A stretch of 64,000 nucleotides of DNA from Pterobdella sp. o SKG-2022 (lineage: Eukaryota > Annelida > Clitellata > Hirudinida > Piscicolidae). Location: the NCBI GenBank assembly GCA_964035795.1, contig OZ038322.1:5384925-5448924 (forward strand), in the 5' to 3' direction. Made by a program: the position numbers and the translations under genes. Below, piece after piece: positions 1 through 28,380 of this stretch (positions are counted from its first letter, which is position 1; every line of letters starts with the position of its first letter). The notes beneath the pieces are model-generated. The model saw nothing but the letters and a program-made list of their open reading frames with translations. It had not been told where the DNA came from and did no database searches.

Positions 1-16860
<16,860 letters not shown>

Positions 16861-16861
16861 T

Positions 16862-18308
16862 GGTGGCAGCAGCTTGTCTTCAAGTATTGCCATTGCTTTG
16901 CAAACAGTTTCTGACTCGAAGGTGGCTTTTGCCATCAGTAAGTTCCCCATAAAATATTTGCCTTAGAATCCGTTCGTTGGGTAATCTTACTAAGTGTCCG
17001 CTCTATCTGAGCTGTTGTTTGGAAATTAGGACTTCGATGCTACCGATATTTGCCATCTCAAGTATTTCGGTGTCGTTGATGTCCATCTGCCATTTATGCC
17101 CAGAATCTTACGCAGACATTGTTGGTGAAAACTCTCAAGTTGTTTCAGGTGCCTGGTATATGTGGTCCAAGTTTCACTAGCATATATGACAGTTAGAAAA
17201 CACGCATAATAAACTTTAATTCTGATGCGTTTAGAAATACCATGGCGACTCCAAAGACGCTTATGCCAGATGCCAAATGCGTGGCTGGCTTTGCTTATTG
17301 TTAAGCACACCTCATCATCAATGGAGTTACTGCAATTGAGAGTACTGCCAAGATATACAACTTTGGAACGACTGCCAGCTTTTTTCCGTAGACATAGATT
17401 GATGGCTCGAAATATGTTTTTCCAGGAGTTAGTTGGTACATCAAAACAGTTTTCTTCAAACTGATAGTCAACCCCAACGCAGTGCACGCAGCTTCAAAAG
17501 AATCTATCAGATGCTGCATTTCATCTCGGTGTGAGTCAACAAGTCAGTAGTCCGCGTAAAGCAATTCACGTATCACTCTCATCATTGTTTTGGTGCTGGC
17601 AGTGAAACGTTTGATATTAAAAAGCTTACCAGTGGTTCAATATTAAATGTAAACCTTTTCGCTACTGTTCTTTAAAGCTAATAGAAACACCATAGAAAAA
17701 TGAAGCGCAAGTAGTGTTGGAGCTAGAGTATCTTCTTACTTGACACCGTTTCCTACAGGGAAAGGTTCTGCAAGTTTGCCTCCGATATTCAGCATAATTT
17801 TCATGTGGTGGCGGAAAAGTTTTAAAATAGAAATCAACATCTCTGGACAGCCTAACTTCCCAAGAATCAACGAAAGAGCTTCACGGTTTACTGTGTCAAA
17901 GGCCTTAGTGAGGTCAATGAACACTTGAAAAAGATCTTTGCACTGTTCTTGACACTTTTCTTGCAGTTTTCTGATTGTAAATATCATATAAACTGTTTCT
18001 CGACCATTTCTAAACCCACACTGGGATTCTGGCAACATTATAGGCAATGTGAAGACTAATTCTTCTGAAAATAATGCGACTAAAAATTATACCCAAAACT
18101 GATAAAAGTAAGACTCTTCGGTAGTTACTGAAATCGTTTTCAGAAATTTTATAAAGCACAACTAACAAGGAGTTTCTCCAATTCTCAGGAATAGTTTTAG
18201 TTTGCCATGCTGTTTGTAATAGAGTAGTTAGACGCCTCATCAACACTGGACCAGTGCAATAAACGAATTCTGCGAGAAGGCCGTTCATACTAGGGCACTT
18301 AACGGAGT
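16862..18308 (-). mobile_element. Non-LTR (LINE) retrotransposon fragment, inactivated
   Basis: Minus-strand frames line up into the C-terminal half of a LINE reverse transcriptase. In order they give TIPENWRNSLLVVLYK (18.2 kb), ESQCGFRNGRETVYMIF, the catalytic-motif region FIDLTKAFDTVNREAL (17.9 kb), a damaged YADD box, SFEAACTALGLTISLKKT, KVVYLGSTLN, YASETWTTYTRHLKQLESFH and a terminal GHLVRLPNERI segment. This layout belongs to the clade often mis-annotated as 'craniofacial development protein 2-like'. Damage includes frameshifts between blocks, a YAD-Tyr-stop in place of YADD near 17.55 kb, and a stop replacing a Trp before GHLVR at about 17.0 kb. The left end abuts an ATAA/AT repeat, perhaps its 3' tail. 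The right end runs into the assembly gap, so the endonuclease half is missing or unassembled. Confidence 0.88.
18296..18308. repeat. Short direct repeat at the left edge of the assembly gap
   Basis: The 13-mer CACTTAACGGAGT ends at the gap, and CACTTAACAGAGT (12 of 13 identical) begins right after it at 18509-18521. This could be a target-site or local duplication, or an assembly artefact from the same read ends being placed on both sides. Confidence 0.6.
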
Positions 18309-18508
18309 NNNNNNNNNNNNNNNNNNNNNNNNNNNNNNNNNNNNNNNNNNNNNNNNNNNNNNNNNNNNNNNNNNNNNNNNNNNNNNNNNNNNNNNNNNNN
18401 NNNNNNNNNNNNNNNNNNNNNNNNNNNNNNNNNNNNNNNNNNNNNNNNNNNNNNNNNNNNNNNNNNNNNNNNNNNNNNNNNNNNNNNNNNNNNNNNNNNN
18501 NNNNNNNN
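18309..18508. other. Assembly gap of 200 Ns
   Basis: Exactly 200 N characters, a round placeholder number, so the true length is unknown. It separates two retrotransposon fragments of opposite orientation, which suggests a repeat-driven scaffold join. Confidence 0.95.
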
Positions 18509-18521
18509 CACTTAACAGAGT

Positions 18522-18565
18522 ATATTTATATAAATAAATAAATAAATATATATATATATATATAA
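18522..18565. repeat. ATAA / AT microsatellite
   Basis: A short (ATAA)n tract runs into (AT)n just after the gap. A similar ATAA/AT tract lies at 16816-16860 on the far side of the first retrotransposon fragment, so the two may be tails of the same element type. Confidence 0.7.
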
Positions 18566-19565
18566 ATTATTGGAGATACTGAAAAAAATAATAAAATCCA
18601 AAGATCTCAGAATAATATACAAACTATTAAATGGTACTGGAATAAATGTTCGTTTTGGAAGTATAAAAACCAGAGTCAATACAGAAATAGGATCTCTTCA
18701 AGGAGATGGACTCGGTCCTATTCTTTTTGTGGTATACTTGGAAGCGCCTCTCAGAGAAGCTCGATCTCAGCTCAAAAACACAATCATGCTTGAAATGATT
18801 TACGCAAATGACATTGACCTCATAGTTGAAAACGACAATGCTGTTAAATCATGTATCAAGATACTGAAAGAAATTTTTCAGAAATGGAATCTTAGACACA
18901 ACCTGTCTAAAACAGAAGTCACCAATCTCGAAAGAAGCAAAGATGAATCGTGGAAACTCACAAAAAAACTTGGCTCATTTCTAGGAGATGACGAAGACAG
19001 TAAAAGAAGACAGACACTCTCTTCTATCGCGTTTAAAAAGTCATCTAACCTATGGAAGAAGGCTGATGGAATGTCAGAAAGAAAAAAATCCAATCTCTAC
19101 AAAGCTTCAGTCTTTTTGTACACACATATAATTGGGGAATATGGGCTCTCAAAAAAAATCTTGGCAACTCATTGATGCCCACCATAGGAAAAAATTAAGA
19201 AAATTGATGTATATTACTTACCTTATAGTTATCAGTAACAAGACTTTTTATGAAAAAATTAAAAGTACTTTTATAAGCCAAAATGCCGTGAAAATACGGT
19301 AGTCTCTCGTCACATTCTAAGATCGAATGAAAACTTGCTTGCCAGAAAAGCAATAGGATATACTTCAAAAATATTGAGGAAGACCTTGTAAAACATTACC
19401 AACTGCCCTATCAATGCTAAAAAGAGTTGAAACACTTGTTGTACGTGAAAACCTCAAAATACTACCAAGGCTATCTACCATTGACGAATTAACTAAGATT
19501 CGCAAGATAGTAGAAGACATAATAAAATTGAGACTTTTCGTTGAAACAAATAACCTCAACTCCTC
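18566..19565 (+). mobile_element. Second non-LTR retrotransposon fragment, inactivated
   Basis: An open frame to 19173 encodes a reverse-transcriptase core. The template-grip region reads IGSLQGDGLGPILFVVYLEA, followed by EMIYANDIDLI (the catalytic YADD box changed to YAND) and then NLSKTEVTNLERSKDESWK, LGSFLGDDEDSKRRQTL and KSNLYKASVFLYTHIIG. The KLGS-LLGD-ED-RRK pattern is typical of a distinct group of invertebrate non-LTR elements, unlike the fragment on the other side of the gap. C-terminal homology continues with frameshifts and stops to about 19565 (for example HILRSNENLLARKAIG and KTLPTALSML). Loss of a catalytic Asp and the broken frames mean it is dead. Confidence 0.85.
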
Positions 19566-19654
19566 CTTTTAACAATACATTCATTATTCATTAGTTTGAT
19601 TTTACGGTGTTAAGTTTGATAGATAAGTCGTATGCCTTAATTGAATAAATATCT

Positions 19655-19720
19655 AAAGTGGCAGAGCATTAAACTATTTATGCAATGTTAGTGGGTTGGA
19701 TCCCTGTCGTGCGTACCCCA
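19655..19720 (+). repeat. tRNA-derived fragment (SINE head or tRNA relic)
   Basis: GTGGCAGAGCATTAAAC resembles a degenerate A box. GTGGGTTGGATCCC about 35 bases later resembles a pol III B box (GGTTCGANTCC). Spacing is tRNA-like, but the acceptor stem does not pair well. It lies just downstream of the second retrotransposon fragment. Confidence 0.45.
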
Positions 19721-22700
19721 GATATAACAATAAAACAAAATAAATTTTAAAAAATATATAAAATAGTATAAAGATTTTTAATGTCACGTGGTGATATCCA
19801 ATTGTTATGGAAATTATTTATCTCAGTTTTAAAAAGTTTTTCACAGATTTGAAAGTGATTTTGATGGTATAGTCATGAACTAATTTAGTTTATCAAAATA
19901 TTATAAAATAGGACTTGGATTTTTAGCCCGAATCTGAATGTATAAACACCAGAACAAAGCTTTATTGAAAAGATGTACGAAGTTCTGAATAATAAATTAT
20001 TTTTAAAGAAAGCATTGTATAGTTTTTGTGAGGCAACCTCATACAATGTAGTGAAATAAATCTTTAGAAAGTAAGCAAAAGGTTTAAAAACCTGCAAATT
20101 AATAAAAAATTTGAATAATAACTTTTAAATTTCTATACACAATTTTTGAAAAATTGCTTTAGCTGTGACTGAAGATTTTTCAAATATCTTTAATAACTGA
20201 ATGCGGAAGACTGTACAATCATAACAAATGCAAAACTGAATGACACGGCATTTTCTATAATATAAGAATATGAAATATATCAGATCATTGACTAGTTGGA
20301 AACTATGATAACACATCATGGAACACTCAAGTAAAATAAAATATTGTCACTCCCCAAGCTACAACTAAGGATAAATATAGAAGTCTTTTAAAAAATCAAA
20401 ATACTCATACAAGTTAATCTATTAATCAAAACGTTGAAGAAAAATTTGTTTTCTGCATTCATTAAAGAATACAGGATTGACATATAAGATTTATTGGCAT
20501 TTTCTTTATTGTTTTGTTACAATGAAACTAGCTATTACATAAATTTGAACAATTGACCACTATTTCATACAAATGGTTCAATATTTTTTAGGAAGCTTTC
20601 CATTTATACTGAAATAATAGAAAATCTTAAAATATTCACTGATGAAACATGAGATGAACTTTCATTCACACTGCATTAATTTCGCTGAAAACTATTTACA
20701 TTTTTATCATAAAATTATTGCTTCATTTAGTATTTTGAATAAATTTTTGCCTCATACTATAGGTTTCAAGAAAAACTAACGTTTTTCGTTTAGAATTAGG
20801 AACGTCCAATTTCATTCAAACCATTCAAAAATGTTCTTACAGTTTTAGAGGTAAATTCAGATTACAAAAAACGGCATATATTTAGTGCTTATAAAGTTTT
20901 TAAAAGTTTTATGCCAGCTTAGTAGAATATTACGCTAAATTGATTTAGTACTAAAATTTTAAAAAATTCAACTATCAAATTCTTAGCTTTTCTCTTGCCC
21001 TCTATTGAATAGTTTAAAGTATTATGGCTCTTATAACATATTCATTCTTATATTAACTCACACCAGCCACCAGTGTCAGTCTATTCATAACTTTAGCTTT
21101 TATTGTGAATACTTCAATTTTCAAAAATTTCACAAAATAAAGTAGGCTCTTAGTTTCAGAATTTGAATTTTTTCGATGAACTTCATTTAGAATCCAAGGT
21201 TTTTTATATATAATACGATTAAAACCCGAAAAACTTAATTATTAATTGAAAAAGTCACATCTGTGTGCGCAAATAGTTTGGATATGAATAGTTTTTAAAA
21301 CTTATACAGTTAGCTAATCGCGAACATATGTATAGAATTAATAGATTATACATTCAAATACCCTATAGTAGCTACATAAAAGCACACAATATGAGATTTA
21401 ATTCTTAATCTTTTTAGTTTTATTTTTCGAATATTTTTGACCTATGACAAATAATTAATTTTGAAAGAGATTTTTCATTTTTCAAAAAAATCAAAAAAGT
21501 AAGTTTTTGCTTATTCTTAGATATTTCAACTAAAAGTCAATAGCGCTAGAATATAGGTTAGAATGATTTAGATTTCGCCGTGCAGGTGTAGATAATGAGT
21601 TTATTTGGATTAAATAAAAATATGCTTTAGATTTTAGAAAAATTTGGGATATATTTCTATAACAGAAAGAACATCCAAACTGCAAAGTATCTTGTATTTC
21701 ACAAGTTATAAAGATGCAACTTTTTGAAGTTTAGAAACACCTGGAGGTTAGTCTAAAAATATTTTGAATAGTAAATAGTTTTAATCAAGATAAAATTCCA
21801 AATTGCTAATATAATCGTTTTTTTTCAACTTTTTTAACATTTTAAATGTATATAAAACATCTGTTGAAAACAATACTGATTAGTATCATTTAAAGAACTA
21901 TATTTTCAAGGTGACAAATAAGTAATACTTATCAGTTAACTTTCAAATGTTAAAAAGCTTCTTTTTTGGTTTTCATATATATATTTATCAGATAAAGAGT
22001 TTGTATAAACAGTTTAAGCAGATCAAAGGAATTTAGGTTATGAGTTTTCATCTGTAAATTCAGTATAAAAAAAAATTTTCCATCATAATTCGATAAAGTT
22101 TATTTAATCATATAGTTTAAACATCCATAAAGATGTTTTATCATTTTTTAAGTTAGAATAATATTTGTATAACTGAGTATTTCACCATTAAAAGTACTTT
22201 TGCAAAATTTTTTTCATAATTAACTGCATATTATACATTTTTTAATTTTTGTTCATGAACATCCAAGTACTATATATTATATATTATATACTATTTTCCA
22301 ACAAAGCTCCAATCTAGAGCTAAAATTAATTTCTTTAACATTTTATTTATATAATTAATTGATTTAATATCAAAATTAAATATATTTTTGATGAAACTCA
22401 ACAGTGAAACATAAGAAAATTTTTCAATTGTTTTTGTATTGCTTAGCATTTTAATTTAAGCACTCAAGGCATTCCTGTAGGCTTTCTAATTATTTACAAT
22501 GCATTTCAAAACACTTGTCAAAAGTGATAGAACAATTTAGTTTTTAAGAATCTTATAGTAGTAATCCTTTTTGAAAAATTATATAAAAAACAATTTGAAA
22601 TAGATAAAATAAGAGAGTGAAATTAAAAAGACTTAAGTTACACTCGTAAAACTAGTTATTTTATTAATATCAAATTTTTAACTTTACTACTCATTCACTT

Positions 22701-22885
22701 TATCAGTGTTATCAACTAGTAACACAACAACTTTTAAGCCTTTTCTCTGATGCCCCATTCACCTACATCAGATATGTTAACAGATCACACAGAAATACCA
22801 TTACACACTCATGCTATCAGTAAGATTACCAATTAAACCTTTTCTATTATATGATGCATATGTAGCTCAAAAAATTCCCAAACGG
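19721..22885. other. A+T-rich stretch, no gene recognised
   Basis: No coding-like composition, RNA gene or clear repeat stands out. Small TATAT tracts occur near 22265. The open frames are low-complexity. Confidence 0.5.
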
Positions 22886-22888
22886 TTT

Positions 22889-22987
22889 AAATAGCTGGAA
22901 ACATCGGCGGCATTCCAAGCATTTTTGACAATTCACCTTCTTCTATTTTTTTACGTACATTTTCAATCACCTCCAAGATCCTTGACT
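22889..22987 (-). CDS. Short coding-like segment, possible 3'-terminal exon of an unknown gene
   Basis: Minus-strand frame reading ILEVIENVRKKIEEGELSKM and then LGMPPMFPAI before a TAA at 22889-22891. Composition (charged helix, Met/Pro-rich tail) and its local G+C rise contrast with the surrounding A+T-rich DNA. An in-frame stop lies just upstream, so it would need an acceptor near 22980-22990, where GTGAG or CAAG offers only a weak site. No family recognised. It may be the last exon of a minus-strand gene, a pseudogene fragment, or chance. Confidence 0.3.
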
Positions 22988-22990
22988 CAC

Positions 22991-23924
22991 ATTATAACTA
23001 TCATGCTGTAAATGCTAATTATCTTCGAAAACAAAGATTTTAAACTAATTGATATAGAAGGAAAATTTGAGATAACACTTGATGTATTCAAGTATGCATA
23101 AGATTGAGAATTAATATTATAATGTATTAATGTATTTCACTATTTAATTATTTTTCTGGCTATCTAATGTTTATTCATGAGTTTAATTCAAACTTTTCAA
23201 TGACATGGCGTGTATTAAAATTGGAGAATAAGTTTGAATTGTTTTTAGGCTATATCTAGTTGTTTATATTTTTAATTGAAAGAAAAACATACGCAAAGGC
23301 TTATTATGTTGATGATAGCAGTAAGGAGTTACCGATATATATAGAAAATATTGGGATATTTGTATGAACCTAAGTAATTATCAAACAATTGACTGGTTCG
23401 AGGTGTTAATAAAACACTAAAACTAAATGTGAACAAAATATTTAAAATATTCAAATTACGGTTACAACATAAATCACCTTTCAATGTAATATTGAAACTC
23501 ATTTGAAGATGATGCGTGTATTTTATATTGAAAATGCATGATTGCTTTGAATTTAAATTTATTGGTTTTTATTATAAGAATCAATCTTTTAGTTATTGTT
23601 TGAACACAAGCATTGTCGGTTGAGCGTATTATTTTGGCTTGTATTCACAATAAGTCATGTAAGAGTATATGAACACAAAACTAGCGTCGATCTGCCTACA
23701 TTTTCATATGGCTTTTGAATAGCTAATGAACACATTTCATTCACAAGCTTAACTCTAATAAATTTATGTCTTTGCTCAAACTTTTTGGATTTAACTTGAT
23801 GAAATAACCAGATAATCTGATTCTATAATGAACAATAAAATGAAATGTTTCCATTTGAAATCATGATATTAAAACAACTTTCAAATGCATAACTTCATAA
23901 TGATGACCTGATTGGCTAGCACAG
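22991..23924. other. Region upstream of the first visible spectraplakin exon
   Basis: A+T-rich. Either promoter and 5' UTR sequence for an internal start or an intron. No TATA-initiator pair or calponin-homology exon is apparent. An in-frame stop at 23904-23906 precedes the first ATG at 23925. Confidence 0.45.
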
Positions 23925-24458
23925 ATGTACGAAGGCAAGTGCAGCACTCAATCGGGCAGGCTAGGTCAGTACTCATTCACTGATTATGAGGAGGAGTTTG
24001 AGCTGAACCCCATCTCTCTCCGCTCTCCACCCATTCCTCGCCGCTCTCCACCTATCCCCAAACTCAAGTACATGGTTCAATCGGCTCCTGGAACGCCTTT
24101 GATCGGCAATTTGTCTTCAAATCACAGTTATAATAGAAACCATCACAACCGACAAATCGCTTCTTTGCGCAAAAACTTTCACCCAACTTCACAATCGGTT
24201 TTTGATTTCAATGCAACCCCCGAAAGTCACTTAAGATCGGACTTCAGTTCCTACAAGAAAAAATCTGAAGCAACTTATACACAACCAAGCACCAATATGA
24301 GTTATACTTCATCATCCAACAGAAACCATTTGAGTCCAGAGTTTTTGAACTCTTCACTGTCCAAAGTTTCTTCCCCAAACAGACTGCCTCCTTCCAAACA
24401 AGCAATGCAACTACAACAACGACTACAGTTCTGTCGGGATTGGATAAACAACAAAGAT
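23925..24458 (+). CDS. Spectraplakin exon 1: unique N-terminal region and start of the first spectrin repeat
   Basis: 178 codons ending at donor GTGAGT. The ATG at 23925 follows an in-frame stop at 23904. It also sits directly after CACAG, so the exon could be internal with the ATG at the junction. The first 160 residues are Ser/Asn/Pro-rich and probably disordered, with an acidic YEEEFEL patch and a tandem proline-rich repeat ([14 protein letters not shown]) at about residues 32-45. The last 20 residues ([16 protein letters not shown]) begin helix A of a spectrin repeat. There is no actin-binding domain. Confidence 0.85.
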
Positions 24459-27400
24459 GTGAGTTGTCATTGTATCATCCTTTTCTCTTGCACTCATCTT
24501 TCTCTCTTGCGCCCATCTCCTTCTCTTGCGTTCATATTCTTTTCTCAAAAATGTTCGCGGACTTTTGAAAAGTCACCTTTATCATGAACAACTTCATCCA
24601 TAACTTCTCACAATCATTTAAGTGTCTTTGTGACAATTTTTTGTAAATTTTGCGCTATCAAATTTTAATAATAATAATATAATAATAATATTCTTTACTT
24701 TGTTTATGTATTTATTTTGATTAATTCAATAATGACATTTTTAAATGTGCACTGCAAAAAATAATCATAGAAATTACATCTACTTTTGCAAATAAATTAT
24801 TACTACTTGAAATTTTTTTTGCATTTGATGAAATATATAAGAAATCAAATATTCAACTATCTTGTAGACGGAAATCGCTTCAGAATCTTACAGCAAGAAT
24901 CCGAGCACAGTTCTGGAAGCTCTTAACAAACATATGTCTATTCACCAGTCCATCAGACAGTTTCACCAAAATGTCTTTGAGTGTGGAAAACTCCGGGTAG
25001 GAGACATACTTATATTCTTACATGTTCTTATTGCAATGATAATGTGTTATCGGCATGGGAATGTTTCAGAGGGGTATAATAATTTACATTGAATCACAGA
25101 AACAACTGAATGATAACGAGAGGGAGTCTTTCAAGCAGCAAGTGTCACAGGTTGAACTGAACTTCAAACAGTTACATGTGGGCACTATTCAAGTCATTTT
25201 GTCGAAGCTTCTACAAATATGTTTTGTTTATAACTTGTGAAAACATTTTTTAATATCTTAACTTATGCAGTTTTTTTAACGCTTGTTTCAATATGTAAAA
25301 AATTAATATTTGAGATTTTTTGTTGAGTCACTATGCAGAAAATAAGAACTGTTTGAGCTATTATTTACAAACTTTTGCCCACTTTGTTGATATAAACGCA
25401 TCGGTTTGAGTTGCCATACTAATGTATTCCAACGATTTATTAGCTCATTTGAATTGAATTTAAGGCTCATTACTCTTTCATCTATTATGCTATAACTTGT
25501 TCTTTAGATGTATTAAACTTTTATTTAAAGGTTATTCAGCTTTCAATAGTAGATTAAATTATGGCAAAATTTATAGAGTAATTCAAGTTTTCGACTGGCC
25601 AACCTTAAAAGCCTCATGAAGTTTCTGGAATGCTGTTCAAAGGTAATGATTTAATTAACGAAAGATATTTCAAACAAAAATCATCATTCCTATACCAAAT
25701 ATACTCACTTAAAGTCCTTAATGAGTGTTACTTGCTTGCCTCTCAGTTTCTCAGTTTGCTGCTAAGTGAATCATTGTTATTAATAAAATAAGCATTTTTG
25801 AAGCAGATTTAGATGGAAAATTACGCGTTATATAAACTTTACGAATAATAAAATGAACTTGAAGGAATTGGACTGGCTGAAGAGCAATGAGGTTCAACTG
25901 AGTGATTACATCACGTCATTTGAATCTCTTGAGTTCGAGCTTCAGAATCTCAAGGTTTCTATCATTCAATGTGAACGCTTCTATAATATTTGCTATTATT
26001 AGCGCGAGAAAACGTAAAAATATTGCATTTTATGGATAAAGATAATCATGAGAAAATGCGTTGATTCATTGTTTTTTATTCAATGATAAATTATTTTTTT
26101 GAGTACTAAATGATGATCGAATCAGAATAAATTTATTACAAAAACAAAACAATTTTACTACAGCTATCCCATTATGGCAATAACAATGTAGCTGGTCATT
26201 AAAATGATATACTACTGTGATTATAATGCATGTCTCTCAGTTTCATTTCACCACAATATAACATCAGTTTTTATTCATTATATGAATTGAAAAATTAATT
26301 TTTTAATGAATGGCAAAAAACTTTGGATATTATTCAAATTTTTATATACACTAAATTAATGTTTTAATAAAATTTATTCAAAACAAAACATTTCAAAACT
26401 TATTGATTTATCATGCTTAAATTTGCTTGTGGGATAGTTGACATAAGCTTATTATTGGCAGACTTCACAAGAAGACCTCAAAAACCATTCGAATGCCATC
26501 CACAAACTCATGCAAACCGCTGCCAACTTATCAAATGACAACCATCCCGCTAATACCATCATCCAGGTTTTTCCCATGCTTCATGCTATTAAATAATTCT
26601 TATCGAGTTGTTTGTTTAAAAATAAAAAATAAAGGCTGACGTTTTATAATAAGGCTAAACCTATCGAACTTTTTGCTTTTTTGTTTTAAATAAATGTGAT
26701 AAAAAATCTATTAATCTTAAAAGTTTCGAAAAATTAATAACTGAAAATACATTAAGATTTTTTAACGAAAAACGTTAGCTTATGTTTTATGATAAGGCTA
26801 AACTTATCGAAAATTATAGCTTTTGATACTTTTAATTGATGTTTTTCGTTAAAAAATATTGAAGAAAAATACATACGATGTCTCTGAAAAGTTACATTAA
26901 GATAAAAAGACTAATAGATATCTTGTTCATTAAAAGAAATATTGTTATACAGTTGTCGGCAAATCTCTTGAAAGGTCAGTGGGACCGCCTAAATACTTTG
27001 ATCAACTGCATCAACTTGCAGATCATGAACATTCAAAAGTTCGCTGAGGTGAGCTTACTCCATTACTTGATGGATTGGTTGAACAATTAAACTGTTAATA
27101 ATTTTTTAAGAATTTAAAATATATATCACTATCTGAACCACCAATATACGAATCATTAGTTTATGAGAGAAGCCAGAGAAGTGAAGGAGTGGACAAGGAA
27201 GGAGAGTGCACTTTTGTCGCAGTTGGAAGGTCGTGCAGCAGACCCTAAAGTCCAACAATCTCTACAAGTAATCATCTTCATAAAAATTAATTCTTTTCGG
27301 GATGTATTCAAAATGAAAACACTTTTCGGAGTTTATTACAAAGATTTTCGTAAGTTGAACTAACATTATCAAGTAAAGATACAATGTGTTTTCATTATGA

Positions 27401-28293
27401 ATATTTATGTTTGGCTTGAAGAATTAGAATATTCGAAATATTAATAAAACTTTGATTAGTGATAGTGCTAGATCGGAAATGATGAAAATGATGGTGAATA
27501 AGTATTTTCAAAGTTTGTTCAAAGACTACAAAACTTGCAAGCAGAACTTGAATTGTATATATTTGATGATTTTATATATTAAATATATTTTTTTTCATTC
27601 TTAAAGAGTGTACAAGGATTGATTCAAGAAAGATTCCAAGTTTTGAATGAGTTGATTATCAAATACAAATCAACACCACCTCTCAAACTCAAAAACCAAC
27701 CATTCCCACCCAACTCTAGAGTGCAAGCTATTTCTTCTTATCGGCTTTCAGAGGTTGGTTAATATTATTCATTGTTGAACATCATAGATATAGGATGCAA
27801 GCTCATCAAACACACTACGTAGCATAGATGAGAATTGTTCCTATCATATATTTATTTTGCAAGTCACTGCAGGGAAACTTTGGTGCCAGTAGGTGTAGTG
27901 CCACTGGGATTTAAGGTGAGCCATGAGTCTATAACCCGCCTTATAACCTTCCTTATCTGTGGTCTATAGCCTGTCGTGTTTGTGACATTAAGACGAAGAA
28001 CAATTCCTTACTGTGCTGAAACATAGAAACCACGACAGTGGCAGAGTATTGGGCATCGAAAGTGTGCCGTACTTCTTCTACTTGGAGGTCAATTTCGCGG
28101 TTGACCAGACAAGTTTTGACAAAGCTAGAGTTTTTTATTTTAAGTGTGGTATACTTCGTTTTGTGGCTTCTCAACTGAACAAATAGACTTATCAACAAGA
28201 TAGAAACACTTCACTAATCAGAACAACCAACGATAACGATAATAAATAGAATATGAATCAATCAAAATTATGACACACACAGAAAAGTCAACG

Positions 28294-28380
<87 letters not shown>

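Noticed and set aside
18299..18511. Open frame made of unknown residues
   Set aside because: It is the run of Ns.
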